A stretch of 64,000 bases of DNA. Source: Aphelocoma coerulescens (taxonomy: Eukaryota; Chordata; Aves; Passeriformes; Corvidae). Shown here piece by piece: positions 9,171-19,114 of this stretch. The first letter of the stretch is position 1. The number at the start of each line of letters is the position of its first letter. The stretch spans positions 2,294,001 through 2,358,000 of the forward strand of contig NW_027183804.1 in the NCBI RefSeq assembly GCF_041296385.1. Reading direction: 5' to 3'. The position numbers and the translations under genes were made by a program. The notes beneath the pieces are model-generated. The model was not told where the DNA came from and searched no databases. It was given only the letters and a program-made list of their open reading frames with translations.

Positions 9171-10586
9171 TTCTACCTTTAACATCTCTTCGTCCCTGAT
9201 TCTTTCTCTGCAATTCTTTTTCACATGTCCCTTTTTCCCACAATAGAAACAACCTCCTTGTTCCCTTCTTTCCACTATTGTTCTCGGCGACTTTCTGGGG
9301 GTTCTAGGACCTCTAAGTTGCCCCTTTCTATCTTCTCTAAGCGCAGCCACCATCATTCTTACTTGTTTCTTACTATCTTCTTCTTCTCGTCTTACATACA
9401 CTTTCTGTGCTTCCCTCAACAGCTCATCTAATCCTCTATCTTGCCAGTCCTCTAGTTTCTCAAGTTTACGTCTGATGTCATCCCAAGATTTTGCCACAAA
9501 ATGTGTTTTTAAGACTGCTTGCCCCAGAGGACTATCGGGGTTAGCCCCTGAGTATAGCTGGAGGGCTTTCCTCAGTCGCTCCAACCATTCTGTGGGGCTC
9601 TCATCTTTCTTTTGCCTTTCGTTAAAGGCTTTACTAATATTCTGGCCACGAGGTACTGATTCTCTAATTCCCTGAATCACTATATTCCTTAAGTCCTCCA
9701 TATGAGCTCTATGTAATGGATTTTGGTTGTCCCAGTTTGGTTTCTGAAGTGGCCATTTTGTATCTGCTTGGGGGCCTTGTACATGTTGGGCATCCCAGAC
9801 TCTCATGCCTGCCCGTCTAATCATATCTTTTTCTTCTGTTGTAAATAACTGCCCCAAAATTGACTGCATTTCGTCCCAAGTATAAAGACTTGGTCCTAAG
9901 AATTGGTCTACTCTTTCTGCTACCCCCAACGGGTCGTCTAGTAATCTTCCCATTTCTGTCCTCTTAAACTCCCGCAAATCTCCGGAGTTCAGGGGGACAG
10001 AAACGTACCCGACCCCAGGCTGGGGTCCTCCCATGGGTACTTCTCTTAGGGGATACATTTGGGGTTGTTCCTTTTTACTCCTAGTTCGTCTCCTAACAGG
10101 CGCAGGTGACCCCTGTTCGGAACTAGTGTCTCCCGGTGTTATGGGAGCAGTTGGTGGAATCACCGGTGCTGGAGGTGGAGGGACATATGGAGGGGGAATT
10201 AACAAGGTATCATCCTGTTCCCTTTCTTTATCTCTTTTCTTTTCATTTAATTCGTTCAAGGGGAATAGAGTTGTCTGGGGTTTCTCCAGCCACATCTCAG
10301 CATATAAGCTCTCCTCTGGGTTAAAAGGTCTTTTATCATTAACCCAGAAGTTTAACTGTTGTCTCACCCATTCTTCATCTGACCCAAAAATGGGCCAAAT
10401 AACATTTTTCTGTATTTTCTTCCCTCCCCATATTTTAGTACAGTAATGAATCATTTTCTTCTGACTTTTCCCTATTGCTCCGGGAAAGTGTTTCCAATTA
10501 TTTAACATGAATGAGAGAGGGGTATTCTGAGGCACTATGGGTACCTCCCTCATGGGGGTCGAAGGCTTGCTGCCCTTCGCCCCCAT
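9168..10586 (-). CDS. gag: ERV-1 Gag polyprotein, intact
   Basis: Structural precursor of 472 residues from the ATG at 10586, chosen because it gives MGAKGS, a Gly2 myristoylation signal for membrane targeting; the frame is open only slightly further upstream. Matrix is followed by a proline-rich linker with the late-domain motif PPPY at 131-134, which recruits NEDD4-type ligases for budding. Capsid begins near residue 185, with the major homology region at about 322-340 (ESPTEWLERL). A charged, Arg/Lys-rich segment leads to a single nucleocapsid zinc knuckle CX2CX4HX4C at 446-459. Size and single knuckle are gammaretroviral. No frameshift or premature stop; it ends at the readthrough UAG. 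Confidence 0.95.
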   Translation of the reverse strand: MGAKGSKPSTPMREVPIVPQNTPLSFMLNNWKHFPGAIGKSQKKMIHYCTKIWGGKKIQKNVIWPIFGSDEEWVRQQLNFWVNDKRPFNPEESLYAEMWLEKPQTTLFPLNELNEKKRDKEREQDDTLLIPPPYVPPPPAPVIPPTAPITPGDTSSEQGSPAPVRRRTRSKKEQPQMYPLREVPMGGPQPGVGYVSVPLNSGDLREFKRTEMGRLLDDPLGVAERVDQFLGPSLYTWDEMQSILGQLFTTEEKDMIRRAGMRVWDAQHVQGPQADTKWPLQKPNWDNQNPLHRAHMEDLRNIVIQGIRESVPRGQNISKAFNERQKKDESPTEWLERLRKALQLYSGANPDSPLGQAVLKTHFVAKSWDDIRRKLEKLEDWQDRGLDELLREAQKVYVRREEEDSKKQVRMMVAALREDRKGQLRGPRTPRKSPRTIVERREQGGCFYCGKKGHVKKNCRERIRDEEMLKVE

Positions 10587-10778
10587 CTTCTGGAATACCT
10601 TCACACACACACTCACTCGCTTCCCCTTGTTCCTAGCCCAGTCCCTCGCGGGAGATGGGAAACGTAGTACTTAAGGGTCCACACTCGCTTGGCTCAGTAT
10701 GTCGAGCCTCTCAATTGCTATATTCCAGGAAACCCAATCCCGCCCGAACGGTATCCCTGTGAATTATCTTCACAATAT

Positions 10779-10784
10779 ACTTAC
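10779..10784 (-). promoter_or_regulatory. Candidate major splice donor in ERV-1 leader
   Basis: GTAAGT on the minus strand (intron first base 10784) between the primer site and gag ATG, a perfect donor core in the right place to generate env-type subgenomic RNA. Predicted only; no transcript evidence. Confidence 0.5.
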
Positions 10785-10963
10785 GCGTCCTGCGTCTTCG
10801 TCCGGACTTCAGTGCACTAAATTTTTATGGGATTATACCGGTTTTCATTTGCTCCACTTTCTAGAATTTAGGTTCGTCGGTAAAGGTGAAGGCGGGCAGC
10901 TGTTCTCAAGGCCGAGGAGAACCTCGGGGCGCCTCCCTGGGAGACCGCAGCCCACCGTTCCTT

Positions 10964-10981
10964 ATCCGAGTCACGGCACCA
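10964..10981 (-). other. ERV-1 primer binding site, tRNA-His
   Basis: TGGTGCCGTGACTCGGAT on the minus strand, 4 nt after the 5' LTR end. It is complementary over 18 nt to the 3' end of vertebrate tRNA-His, which ends CACGGCACCA. Confidence 0.9.
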
Positions 10982-10985
10982 AAAT

Positions 10986-11465
10986 TGTCATAAATTAAGA
11001 CTTCGCCAATTAGCAACAATTTATGATTTATTAATTGTAGCAAGTAGAAAGTGAGCAAATTTACAGCGCTGGGTGACCGGGAGTCTACGCTCCTCCACTG
11101 TCACGTCACTATTCTAGCTGTCCCCCCTATTTATATGATTTTACTTCCGTCTTCGTGGATTGCTTTGAACCACTCTGCGCATGTGCCACTTGTTGCTAGG
11201 GGGTCTTTTTCTGCCTTCCGGTGGTCGTTGAGGATGAAGGAAGTAGTCTTCCTCTTCTGTCCTCTGTTTGACCTTTTGTTCCTTGTCCATTTTTAGAAGA
11301 AGAAGACACAGTATCTGGCATATCATCTTTTTTTTGTTCTTATATGGAAAAAGAGCTGAACACACAGTGTTTGGCATGCCACACTCTCCTGTTATGCAAG
11401 CATCTGTACAGCAATACAGTAGTTGCAGAAGCGATACTTAGCAATACATATCCTGAGTACATTTG

Positions 11466-11514
<49 letters not shown>

Positions 11515-11678
11515 TTAAAGGAAGCGATACTTAGCAATACATATCCTGAGTATATTTGATTATATATATATATATATTGTTTTAAAGGAAGCAATACTTG
11601 GCAATACATATAAGTATATTTGATTACATATATTGTTTTAAAGGCATCCCTTTTTAATAAACAATACAATCTTTCACA
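10986..11678 (-). repeat. ERV-1 5' LTR
   Basis: 693-bp partner of the LTR at 2001-2706 with the same TG...CA ends. Outside the (TA)n blocks I count about 9 substitutions. Its first (TA)n block (11467-11511) is longer than the corresponding block in the 3' LTR, while one ~30-bp unit present in the 3' LTR is absent here. Confidence 0.95.
11128..11135 (-). promoter_or_regulatory. ERV-1 U3 promoter TATA box
   Basis: TATAAATA on the minus strand in the 5' LTR, with a CRE-like gtgacgtgac about 20-30 nt downstream and AATAAA at 11032-11027. Transcription would start near 11100 and run leftward. Confidence 0.75.
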
Positions 11679-11683
11679 GTTCC

Positions 11684-11785
11684 ATGGAACACCACAGGGT
11701 CACAATGGTGCCCTTGGTGCCACCAGCCCTGCAGGGTCACAACGGCCCCTGGGTTCCACGAGGCCACGCAGGGTCACAGTGGTCT
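11684..11785 (-). repeat. 39-bp minisatellite, ~3 units
   Basis: About three units containing cacagggtcacaatgg. The first unit abuts the ERV-1 5' LTR end (TTTCACA). The same three units occur without an LTR at 38905-39015 and 50050-50160. Confidence 0.8.
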
Positions 11786-11869
11786 CCAGAGGAAGGGCAG
11801 CACCGAGCCCCAGGGTTTCAGGGGCAGATGAGACACAGCCAATAGAGGCCAAGGCCAGCCACATCTGTC

Positions 11870-12190
11870 TGTCCTGCCAGGTTTGTCTGGGAGCAGATTT
11901 TGGATTTTGGAATTTGGGAGGTGGAATCCCAATTTTGGCCATGGGCACCTTGTCGAGAAGGATGGGTTTATTCCACATGAAAGAAAAGCACAAAGTCCAA
12001 GAGTTTTGGAAGAAGATGAGAGGTGGCCACCATGGGTGAGGCCAGCCAGACCTGTCTCTCATGGCAGCTTTTGTCTGGGAGCAATCCTTGGATAGACAGA
12101 ATTTGGGGGGTAGAATCTCAGTTTTGGCCATGGGAGCCTGGATGAGAAGGACGGTTCTTTTCCTTAGGAAGGGAAGCACGGAGCCCCGGG
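11870..12190 (+). repeat. ~187-bp tandem repeat, 2 units
   Basis: Units start near tttgtctgggagcag and contain ggtggaatcccaattttgg, an oligo-A-rich middle and a variable GC-rich end. Homologous units lie at 39070-39753, 40143-40560 and 50230-50560. No coding signal. Confidence 0.75.
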
Positions 12191-12194
12191 AGGC

Positions 12195-12995
12195 CCAGGG
12201 CTCCTGAGCCAGCCCCTGCTGCCCCGGGAGGGAATTTGGGGAGGGGGCAGAGGGGGTGCGCAGCCCCCGCCGGGGGATGACCCCGGCCCAGCGCCCTTCG
12301 TTCAGCACCGAGCTGGGCTTGGGGCCGCAGGAGGAAGAGGCCGATGGGAAGCAGATCCTGCAGGGGGGACAGGGCTTGGGCTCAGGGCAAGGTCCTGCCC
12401 TGCACACCTGGCTCAGGTGTGAGCCTGCCCCGGGAAGGGAGCGGGACATTCCCATCCCCACGGATCAGGGCTGGGAGCAGCGCTGGGAGCACGGACATGG
12501 AAATCCTGGGAGCCACTGGGATCGCACTGGGGGGTGAATGATCCCCCCCAGCACCTTTCCAGGCCGCCCTGCGACCTGAGAAATGCTCGCTGGGCCTCGG
12601 CCTTGGCCAAGAGCCCCCGGGCTCAGCTGCTCTGAGCTCAGGCGCTGCCGGCTCCCGCAGCCCGCCCAGGGCCGCCCTGCCCGTGCCGGGGCTGTGCTGG
12701 AATTCTCTGCTGCTGCTGGGCCACTCGGGGGCTCTGGCCCCGCAGGAAAGGTGACCCTGAGCCAGGAGCTTTCCTTGGCCGCAGCAAAGCCTCGGCACGG
12801 AAAGACCTTCCCAGCGCTGTGCCCTGGGCCGGGAGGGATTGTGCCACCAGAGCTGTCCCTCCATTTCTTCTGCCAGGCAGCTTTAGCACAGGAAAAGTGG
12901 AGAAGCCAGAGCTGCCTCTCAGCTTTCCGCAGCCCTCCAGAGGAATCCTGTGTGGGAAGCAGCCTGGGAACAGGCTTGAGGTGCCAGAAATGGAA
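12195..12995. repeat. GC-rich unit present in copies A, B and C
   Basis: Repeated inverted at 23650-24425 and direct at 50560-51360. In copy B it follows, across a splice-acceptor-like cccacag, a possible MHC class II transmembrane exon on the minus strand, so it may contain the 3' exon/UTR of a class II gene; in A and C that exon is missing. No intact reading frame is supported. Confidence 0.4.
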
Positions 12996-13029
12996 AAGAA
13001 AGCAAAAAGATATAAAAAGGGAAAGCAGA

Positions 13030-13435
13030 GAAGGGAGGAAAAGAGGAAGGGAAGAAGGGAGGGAGGAAAGGAGGGAGGAAGGGAGGGAGGAAGGGAGGGA
13101 GGAAGGAATTCGGAAGGAAGGAAGGAATTCGGAAGGAAGGAAGAAAGGAATTCGGAAGGAAGGAAGGAATTCGGAAGGAAGGAAGGAATTCGGAAGGAAT
13201 TCGGAAGGAATTCGGAAGGAATTCGGAAGGAAGGAAGGAAGGAAGGAAGGAAGGAAGGAAGGAAGGAAGGAAGGAAGGAAGGAAGGAAGGAAGGAAGGAA
13301 GGAAGGAAGGAAGGAAGGAAGGAAGGACTTCGGAAGGAAGGAAGGAAGGAAGGAAGGAAGGAAGGAAGGAAGGAAGGAAGGAAGGAAGGAAGGAAGGAAG
13401 GAAGGAAGGAAGAACGGAAGGAAGGAAGAAAAACA
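13030..13435. repeat. GGAA microsatellite with GGAATTC variants
   Basis: About 400 bp of (GGAA)n interrupted by ggaattcggaagg variants. The same locus is ~150 bp in copy C (51395-51550) and ~97 bp in inverted copy B (22112-22208). Lys/Glu/Gly/Arg-rich frames through it are artefacts. Confidence 0.95.
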
Positions 13436-13956
13436 ATGTAAGTTCTGAATGAAACAAAAAAATAAAAGGTAAATAACTGAGTTGTCTTTTAAAAAATATC
13501 AATTCCCTCTGAATCCAAAGTTGCAGAAGACTTTTCACTCCACATTTGGGGTTTGTTTTCATCTCTCATACTTTTTCTGGTTCTTTTCTTTTTTCTCTTG
13601 TTTTAATAGATAATCCCTTCTAGGAAAGGAATGCAGAGCAAAATGAGACCCATTTCTGGCAGGCAATGAAAGTGTGGGCTCCTGGTCTGGTTGCTTTTGT
13701 GTGGATCCCTCATCTCTGTGGCACGGGGGGAATAGCAGTGCTGGGAGCCAGCAGCGGGCTCAGGAGCATCCCGCTCTGGCAGCTCTGAGGAGGTGGCACA
13801 TGTCCTGCTCTCCTGCTGCCCTCCAAAGCACAGAATGCATGGGCAAGTTTAGGCTCAGCTCTGGGCACAGCCAGCATGGCCTGGGCACGGGAACGGGGGG
13901 CAAAGCGGGCGGGATCCTTCTACAGCTGACTGGTGGTTTCTGCTTTCTGTGCCCAG

Positions 13957-14063
13957 AGTGCCAGGATGTTCTTAAGAGGTGCTTGTCCATGCAGCCCTTG
14001 GACAGGCCGTCCTTGGAAGAGCTCTTCAGTGCCCCTTGGCTGCAGGGTGTTCATGTGCCCTAG
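13957..14063 (+). pseudogene. PIM-kinase-like last exon (copy A)
   Basis: After a pyrimidine-rich acceptor ending gcccag, an open exon ends in TAG. The translated piece (ECQDVLKRCL, then DRPSLEELF and PWLQGV) matches the C-terminal end of the PIM serine/threonine kinase domain, where DRP-type Arg and the HPW-like segment are conserved. Upstream kinase exons are not found in the expected order. The only other PIM-like exon lies downstream and is broken, so this is a fragment. PIM genes are known to be amplified in songbirds. Copies at 52075-52181 and inverted at 21591-21485. Confidence 0.75.
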
Positions 14064-14345
14064 AGGATGGCAGGGACCCACGGGCACAGTGTGATCCAGG
14101 GGCCTGGCAGGTAACAGCCCCACACATCTCTTGGCAATCAGTGGCAAAGCAAAGCAGACGATTTTGTCCTGCCTGTAGCCCTGGGCAGGGAGCATCAGAA
14201 GGGAACACGCAGCTCTTGGGCTGCAGCTGAGCTGGAGGCCTGCTCTGGCAAGCACTGGTGGCCACCATCCGCCCTGGTTTTGCTGGTCTGGTTCACTGAT
14301 GGCTGGGGCCCTGGGCAGAACCCTGAGAGCCTGGTGTGGCCGCAG

Positions 14346-14520
14346 GGAAGGAGAAGGAGCCCCTGGAGAAGCTGTAGCAGGTGGGGCTGCTGCTGCTGGA
14401 GACACCAAGGACGAGCTCAAGGCCGACAACCTCTTCCTGGAGCTGGCCAGCGGCAGCTGAAGATGATGGCCTTTGATTCTGGCACCTTCTCCAAAGACAC
14501 GCTCCACGGCCAGTGTGCAG
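14346..14520 (+). pseudogene. PIM-kinase-like fused exon with internal deletion (copy A)
   Basis: A 175-nt segment between an acceptor (gccgcag) and donor (gtgagt). It begins with the PIM N-terminal signature GKEKEPLE, soon hits an in-frame stop where a Tyr is expected, and then jumps to the catalytic/activation region (DTKDE...ADNLFLELASG). Nearly all of the N-lobe is missing, including the glycine loop and ATP-binding lysine. A frameshift follows before LKMMAFDSG, where the DFG motif is destroyed. It cannot encode an active kinase. The same 175-nt structure, with the same deletion, is in copies B and C. Confidence 0.7.
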
Positions 14521-14644
14521 GTGAGTCCAGAGCCAGGGGGATGCTGCCAGAGCTGGGCATGGCACGGCCTGGCCGGGCACCAAAGGTTCCCCCTTTGCTG
14601 GGGCGGCTGCAGGGAATTCTTCAGTGGCTGCCAATACATGTGTG

Positions 14645-15125
14645 TCAGTACAAAGCTCTCAAGGGACTGATTAAAGCAGAGGATTGGAGACCATGGCTGC
14701 ACAAAGCTCTCAGAGACTCATGTGTGGAAAAAGGAAAGTACCTTAGAAAAACCAGAAGTACCTTGAAGCATTAATGAACTGTTGTTAATGACCAAGGCTC
14801 TCAAGGGACTGATTAAAGCAGATAATTGGGGACCATGACTGCACAAACCTCTCAGAGAGTCAGTGTCAAAAAGAGGTACTTTAATTACCCTGGAGTATCT
14901 CAAAGCATTAATGAGCCCCACTGAGTGTTCTTACTGACAAAGAATCTCCAGGGACTCATTAGAGCAGATAATTGGGGGCGAGGATTGCACAAAGCTCTCA
15001 GAGACTCCCAGGTAAAAGCCAAAGCCAAAGTCCTTTGAAAACCCTGCAGTCCCTGGGAGCATTCAGGAGCCCCCAGGGCCATTCCTGACCAAGGCTCCCC
15101 AGGGACTCCTTGCAGCAGATCCCTG
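14645..15125 (+). repeat. ~145-bp tandem repeat, 3-4 units
   Basis: Units begin near 14651, 14791, 14939 and 15090 with variants of ctctcaagggactgattaa followed by gcacaaagctctcagagactc. Also present at 52765-53240. Not recognised as a known element. Confidence 0.7.
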
Positions 15126-15799
15126 AGGCCACTGGGATGTGGGGGGATGCTGAGGGCAGGACAAGGGGCTGACAGTGGCCAGCCTTGCTGGGGCTGTGCC
15201 AGGAGGCCCCAGGGCCTCAGGACAAGGTGTCTCCTCCCAGCCCTCGGTGGCACAGACGCTGCTGTGCCCCAGGGCACCAAGACTTGGCTTCTCCTGGGCA
15301 CTGCCAGCCTTGCCAGGGCCCTTGGCCATGTCCAGCACAGCTTGTCCTGTGCTGTCCCACCGCTGCTGCTGTGTCCCTGCAGGCTGCACACTCCCATCTC
15401 GCTGCCCCACCACCAGCTCTGCCCGGCCACTGCCAGCCCTGGCCTGAGCTGTGCCCAGCCTCACCCTCTGTGCCTTGGGCACACACACATGCCCTGAGCT
15501 CATCCTCCCTCTGGGTGCTTCTCCTGCCCCAGCGCTGCCCTGGGAGGGACATTTCCTCCTCCTCATGCCCAGTGTCCCCCTGCCCAGCTGCTCTGTGGGG
15601 CAGTGCGTGTCTCTCCTGCTGTTCCCTCCCTCCCAGGAAAGCTGCACCATGTGGGGCACGGCCCTTCCAGCAGCCTCCCAGCCCCTCAGCCTTGTTGGGC
15701 CCTTTCCCCTGAGCAGACAGCAGCAGCATCTCCGTGCTCTGCCCAGCGTGCTCCTTTCGTCACCAAACTGCGGGAAAATAGAAACTGTCCAACACCATC
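15126..15799. other. GC-rich spacer, no gene seen
   Basis: Unique-looking GC-rich DNA shared with 53240-53930. Long frames exist on both strands but show no domain, splice structure or bias that supports coding. Confidence 0.5.
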
Positions 15800-16205
15800 T
15801 CTGAAGTGTCAGAGAATCAGGCCCTGTGGAACCAAGGAGCCCTTGGGACACAGGAGGATCTCGTGTAACCCAGGGTCAGTTCTGCCACTACAGATCCAAA
15901 GAGATCCTTGTGACACTCTGGGGCCTTGTGGAACCCTTCTGCCCTGGTCTCTGCACCAAGGAGACCCTTGTGCCACTCCGGGACCTTGTGCAGCCAAGGA
16001 GAGCATTGTGAGAGTGCGGGGCCATGGAACCAAGGGACCATTGTGACCTTGTGGGGCCTCATGGACTCAAGGGACCATTGCCACACTGTGGGGCCTCATG
16101 GAATGAAGGGTCCATTGTGACACTGCAGAACCAAGGACACCATGGTTACACTGCGGGGCCCATGGAACCAAGGCACCATTGGGACACCCCGTGGCCTCAT
16201 CCTCT
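15800..16205 (+). repeat. 39-bp minisatellite array
   Basis: About ten degenerate units of the ccaaggagaccattgtgaca family, opposite in orientation to the blocks at 1-360 and 42535-43720. Confidence 0.85.
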
Positions 16206-16327
16206 TGAATTTCAACAGATCTGAGGGATGGCAGCACCTGCAGGCAGCACTGAAGGGTTCTGGGGAGAGCCTTTGATCCCTGCTCCAAAGGAAATCAGAG
16301 AAAGACCCCTGGTCAGATAAAGGCACC

Positions 16328-16446
16328 TTCTCCTTTTCCTTTTCCTTCTCCTTCTCCTTCTCCTTCTCCTTCTCCTTCTCCTTCTCCTTCTCCTTCTCCT
16401 TCTCCTTCTCCTTCCCCTTTCCCCTTCCCCTTTCCCTTTTCCTTTC
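16328..16446. repeat. (CTTCTC)n / (CCTTTT)n polypyrimidine microsatellite
   Basis: Almost pure pyrimidine for ~120 bp; the copy C counterpart at 54440-54656 is nearly twice as long. Minus-strand Arg- or Glu/Lys-rich frames here are artefacts. Confidence 0.95.
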
Positions 16447-16825
16447 CTGGTGTAAACTGTTGACCTGCCTGTAAGGTGCAGCAAAAGCTTTGCAGGGTTT
16501 GGTTCAAGGTACCCAAGGTTGGAACAGGGAAGTGTTTGAGTCCCTTCTAAGAGGAGGGTTGGAGTCTTTGTGCCGTGACTGCCTGGGATCCATGGAACAA
16601 GTGTGTTCTGGCAGACTCTGGGACCTCCACAGCAATCCCATGCAGGAGCCAGCACTGGACCTGCACCCTGGTGGGAGCAGCGTGGTACGGATGGGAAACG
16701 GGCAGCTGGGTGTGCAGTGGCAACCTCGACCCAGGTCATAGAAGCCCAGGCTTTAGCTTTGAACACAGCAGCACAAAAAGCAGAATGAATGACCTTTCCT
16801 AGAAATCACTGAAGGACAAAGGGTG

Positions 16826-17817
16826 AACATATGGACTGATTTGAACTATGGGTTTGGAATAATGCACGCCCAGGGAGCCACATGGAAGGAAAGGGCACAG
16901 AGGTCTCCAGTGAGTACAACAAGAAATCAGTCACCTACTGCAGAGTGTGCCAAAGCCAAAAGAAGTGGCCCTGATGCCCTTGTAAAGCCCATGGGTTTGG
17001 AGACTCCCCAGTTAATCCAGGGAATCCATTGGCTGACCAAACAGCTCAAGAGGGTGCTGAAAAAGCTCTCCTTGCACTAATACCTGGCAAAAACTGGAAT
17101 GTTCTGCAACAAAAACCAGATTCCAGTGATCAGGACAGGCAGTCAGCCCCATCAGCAGCAGCTACGGAAAATCCCAGCAGGTGATTGGTAACCCCATGTG
17201 GGCAGGTAATTGTAGCTCCACAATTAATGTATAATGGAACTGAAACATCAGGAAACACATGAGGAAATGGAGAATATGATGGCCAGTTTACAAAGGCATC
17301 TAGTAAGCACAAAAATGGCAAAAAACAATAGATCAGTTGTTGAGAAAGATGGGATTGGTGTTGAAGGAAGAAGGCTGCCTCCAGGGCTGGTTAAATGGGA
17401 ATCACCAGGTGATTTTGGCCAACTGATTTTGCAGAACTGCCCCGGCAGAAGGGGGACTGGCACATTTTGGCATTGGTGGATCCTTTTTCTGGATGGCCAG
17501 AAGCTTTCCCATGTGGCACCAACAAGACAAGGGAAGGCTCAGAAGTTTTGCTGAAATGAATATTTAATAGCACTGGGACTAACTCTTGTAAGCCTTAAAA
17601 GGTGCATGGTTCTCAACAGATCATTGGGGCTGGACTCGCCTGTACATCCTTTCCAACCAGGAGATCCGGTGTGCACGAGAACCTGGAATTTTGGAACAAT
17701 CCAGCTGCAGTGGAAGGGACCATCTCAAGTCCTCCTGGTAACCTACCCTGCACTCAAGGTAGAAGGAATCAAACTCGGGGTTCATGACATGTGGGTAAAA
17801 CCAGCGAGCACACATTA
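16826..17817 (+). pseudogene. Relic pol: RNase H and integrase
   Basis: An RNase-H-like piece (IWTDLNYGFGIMH, then WKERA) at 16826-16920, an integrase core-like piece near 17390-17550 (WILFLDGQKL), and an integrase C-terminal piece at 17606-17817 (HPFQPGDPV, WKGPSQVLLVTYPALKVEG) ending in TAA. Reading frames are interrupted and catalytic residues are incomplete, so it is non-functional. Confidence 0.75.
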
Positions 17818-17899
17818 AACACAGCAGAAACAAGACTGTCTGACACCGTGGGGTTTGGGGTTTTTACATCAATCCTATTGTTTTAGGTATTGAATAGGA

Positions 17900-18545
17900 T
17901 TTTCTAAGGGGATACTATTTATTGGATCTGGATGAAGATGATCAATAATTGTGTATTTATAATAATAATAGAAACAATGTTCCTGACTTCTGGGAAGGGA
18001 AATGTGGTTTTCAAAGTCAGTGCAAGGTGTTGGCAGATGACAGAATGTAACCCCTGTAACAGCTTGTTTGCCAACACCAACCTCTGCAGAAAATCCAGTT
18101 CCGTGGGGAGCTTCAGTCAGCAATTTGACAAAAATCTGGGAACGTGTGTGGGAAGGAAATAGCACCCAGGGCACCTGGACAGGGATGGAAGGAGAATATT
18201 CCTTACCATGGACACATCAGAACAATCCTGCTGAGAATTGTAACATTTCCAAAGCAGATCTGGAAATTACCTCAGGAAATATTGATCAGCTGACAGATTG
18301 CACTGATACCCCCTGGAGCTGTCAAATTCCAGAAGTATGGAATCACCCTCAGACAGGACAATGGGAATGTTTCGAGCCAGTTCAGAGAGGGTTAGACAGT
18401 AACTGGTTGGATAAAATTAAAGGATTTGGATTTTCCCTGACTGATGGTTGGCCTGACTTTTGCAAAGTCTAACTGGGATCCCAGCAATACTTGTGCTTCT
18501 GACACTTGCTTTGAGCTGTGTAAAGAACATGGTTGTGAAAGCAGC
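17900..18545 (+). pseudogene. Relic env
   Basis: An Asn/Trp/Cys-containing surface-like stretch is open from 18068 to 18472 (several N-x-S/T sites). Its end (LDKIKGFGFSL) aligns with the membrane-proximal TM region seen in the relic at 41870-42000. The fusion peptide, immunosuppressive segment and most of TM are missing. Confidence 0.55.
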
Positions 18546-18639
18546 TGAGGAACTCGTGGGATGTGAGTAAAGGAGCAGAGTGAGGCTTCTGAAGGCTTGA
18601 AGGGAAGAGAAGCTTCCCAACCCTCCAAGGGGGGGAAAT

Positions 18640-19112
18640 TTGCCAGATGAAAAACCGTTTGCACCTGGTGGGTTCATACAATGCTTCTTCTCCAAAAGCC
18701 ACTGGCCATGGAACCGCACAAGGCTGATTCTGTGGGCAGCAACCAGCCCAGGTGTGCCAACTTTCACCAGTTCACCGGGCAGTCAGGGCTGGCTTTGGGG
18801 TCACTGACCACCAGGGACCCCCAAAGAGACCCCAGGGCAGAAGAAAGGATGTGTAAAGGGGTGGGGGAAATATGCAATGATTTTGGGGCAATGATTCTCG
18901 TGTGTGTGTTTCTTGTGGGACAATCTGGGAATGTGTCTGTGAAACACAGTCTGCAAACAGGAACATTCCTGAACTCGGCACACACGACTTTGGGAGGGGC
19001 TCTCCCCTCGTGCATCCGGCCCAATAAAGAATGCTGCTGCTTCGTGCTGCGCTGGTGCTGAGGAGGTTTTGTTTCACTGAAGTTTTGGTAACACCTCTGT
19101 GCCTGTGTCACA
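18640..19112 (+). repeat. 3' LTR of the relic
   Basis: Follows a G-rich polypurine tract (aaggggggaaat). Aligns with 42048-42534 through ggggtcac..ccccaaagagaccc and an AATAAA at 19022-19027. Ends near tgtgtcaca, beside the TGACATCA array. Confidence 0.65.
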
Positions 19113-19114
19113 GA

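Larger units (their letters stand above)
2001..11678 (-). mobile_element. ERV-1: near-intact gammaretrovirus-like provirus
   Basis: A 9.7-kb class I endogenous retrovirus on the minus strand: 5' LTR (10986-11678), tRNA-His primer site, gag, UAG readthrough stop, pro-pol, two extra frames, env, a further in-frame ORF, polypurine tract and 3' LTR (2001-2706). All major frames are open. The LTRs differ by about 9 substitutions over ~620 bp outside the TA microsatellite (roughly 1.4 percent), so the insertion is young. No matching target-site duplication is visible: the left flank ends gcccc and the right flank begins gttcc, and the flanks belong to unrelated sequences. Gamma-type features are the single Cys-His gag knuckle, readthrough, the GPY-type integrase end and the CX6CC transmembrane subunit. 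Confidence 0.95.
11679..17735 (+). repeat. Segmental duplication copy A (matches 50045-55925)
   Basis: Collinear with segment C at an offset of about 38.1-38.4 kb, by eye about 97 percent identical outside microsatellites. It holds, in order, a minisatellite, ~187-bp repeats, a GC-rich unit, a GGAA microsatellite, PIM-like exon fragments, ~145-bp repeats, another minisatellite, a CTTCTC microsatellite and relic retroviral pol. Its left end is cut by the ERV-1 LTR; segment C's right end is cut by the ERV-2 LTR. Confidence 0.9.
16820..19112 (+). mobile_element. Old class I ERV relic (pol-env-3' LTR)
   Basis: A degraded plus-strand gammaretrovirus-like element in correct order: RNase H and integrase pieces, env, polypurine tract and 3' LTR. 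gag, the first half of pol and a 5' LTR are absent. Stops and frameshifts are frequent. A related relic lies at 41470-42534; the pol part is duplicated at 55031-55925. Confidence 0.8.

Noticed and set aside
12583..13562. Long Lys/Glu/Gly/Arg- or Leu/Pro/Ser-rich frames across the GGAA tract
   Set aside because: Direct translation of a tetranucleotide microsatellite; lengths change with repeat number between copies.
16212..16766. Arg-rich and Glu/Gly-rich minus-strand frames (and the same at 54214-54974)
   Set aside because: Translation of polypyrimidine microsatellites, not conserved in length.
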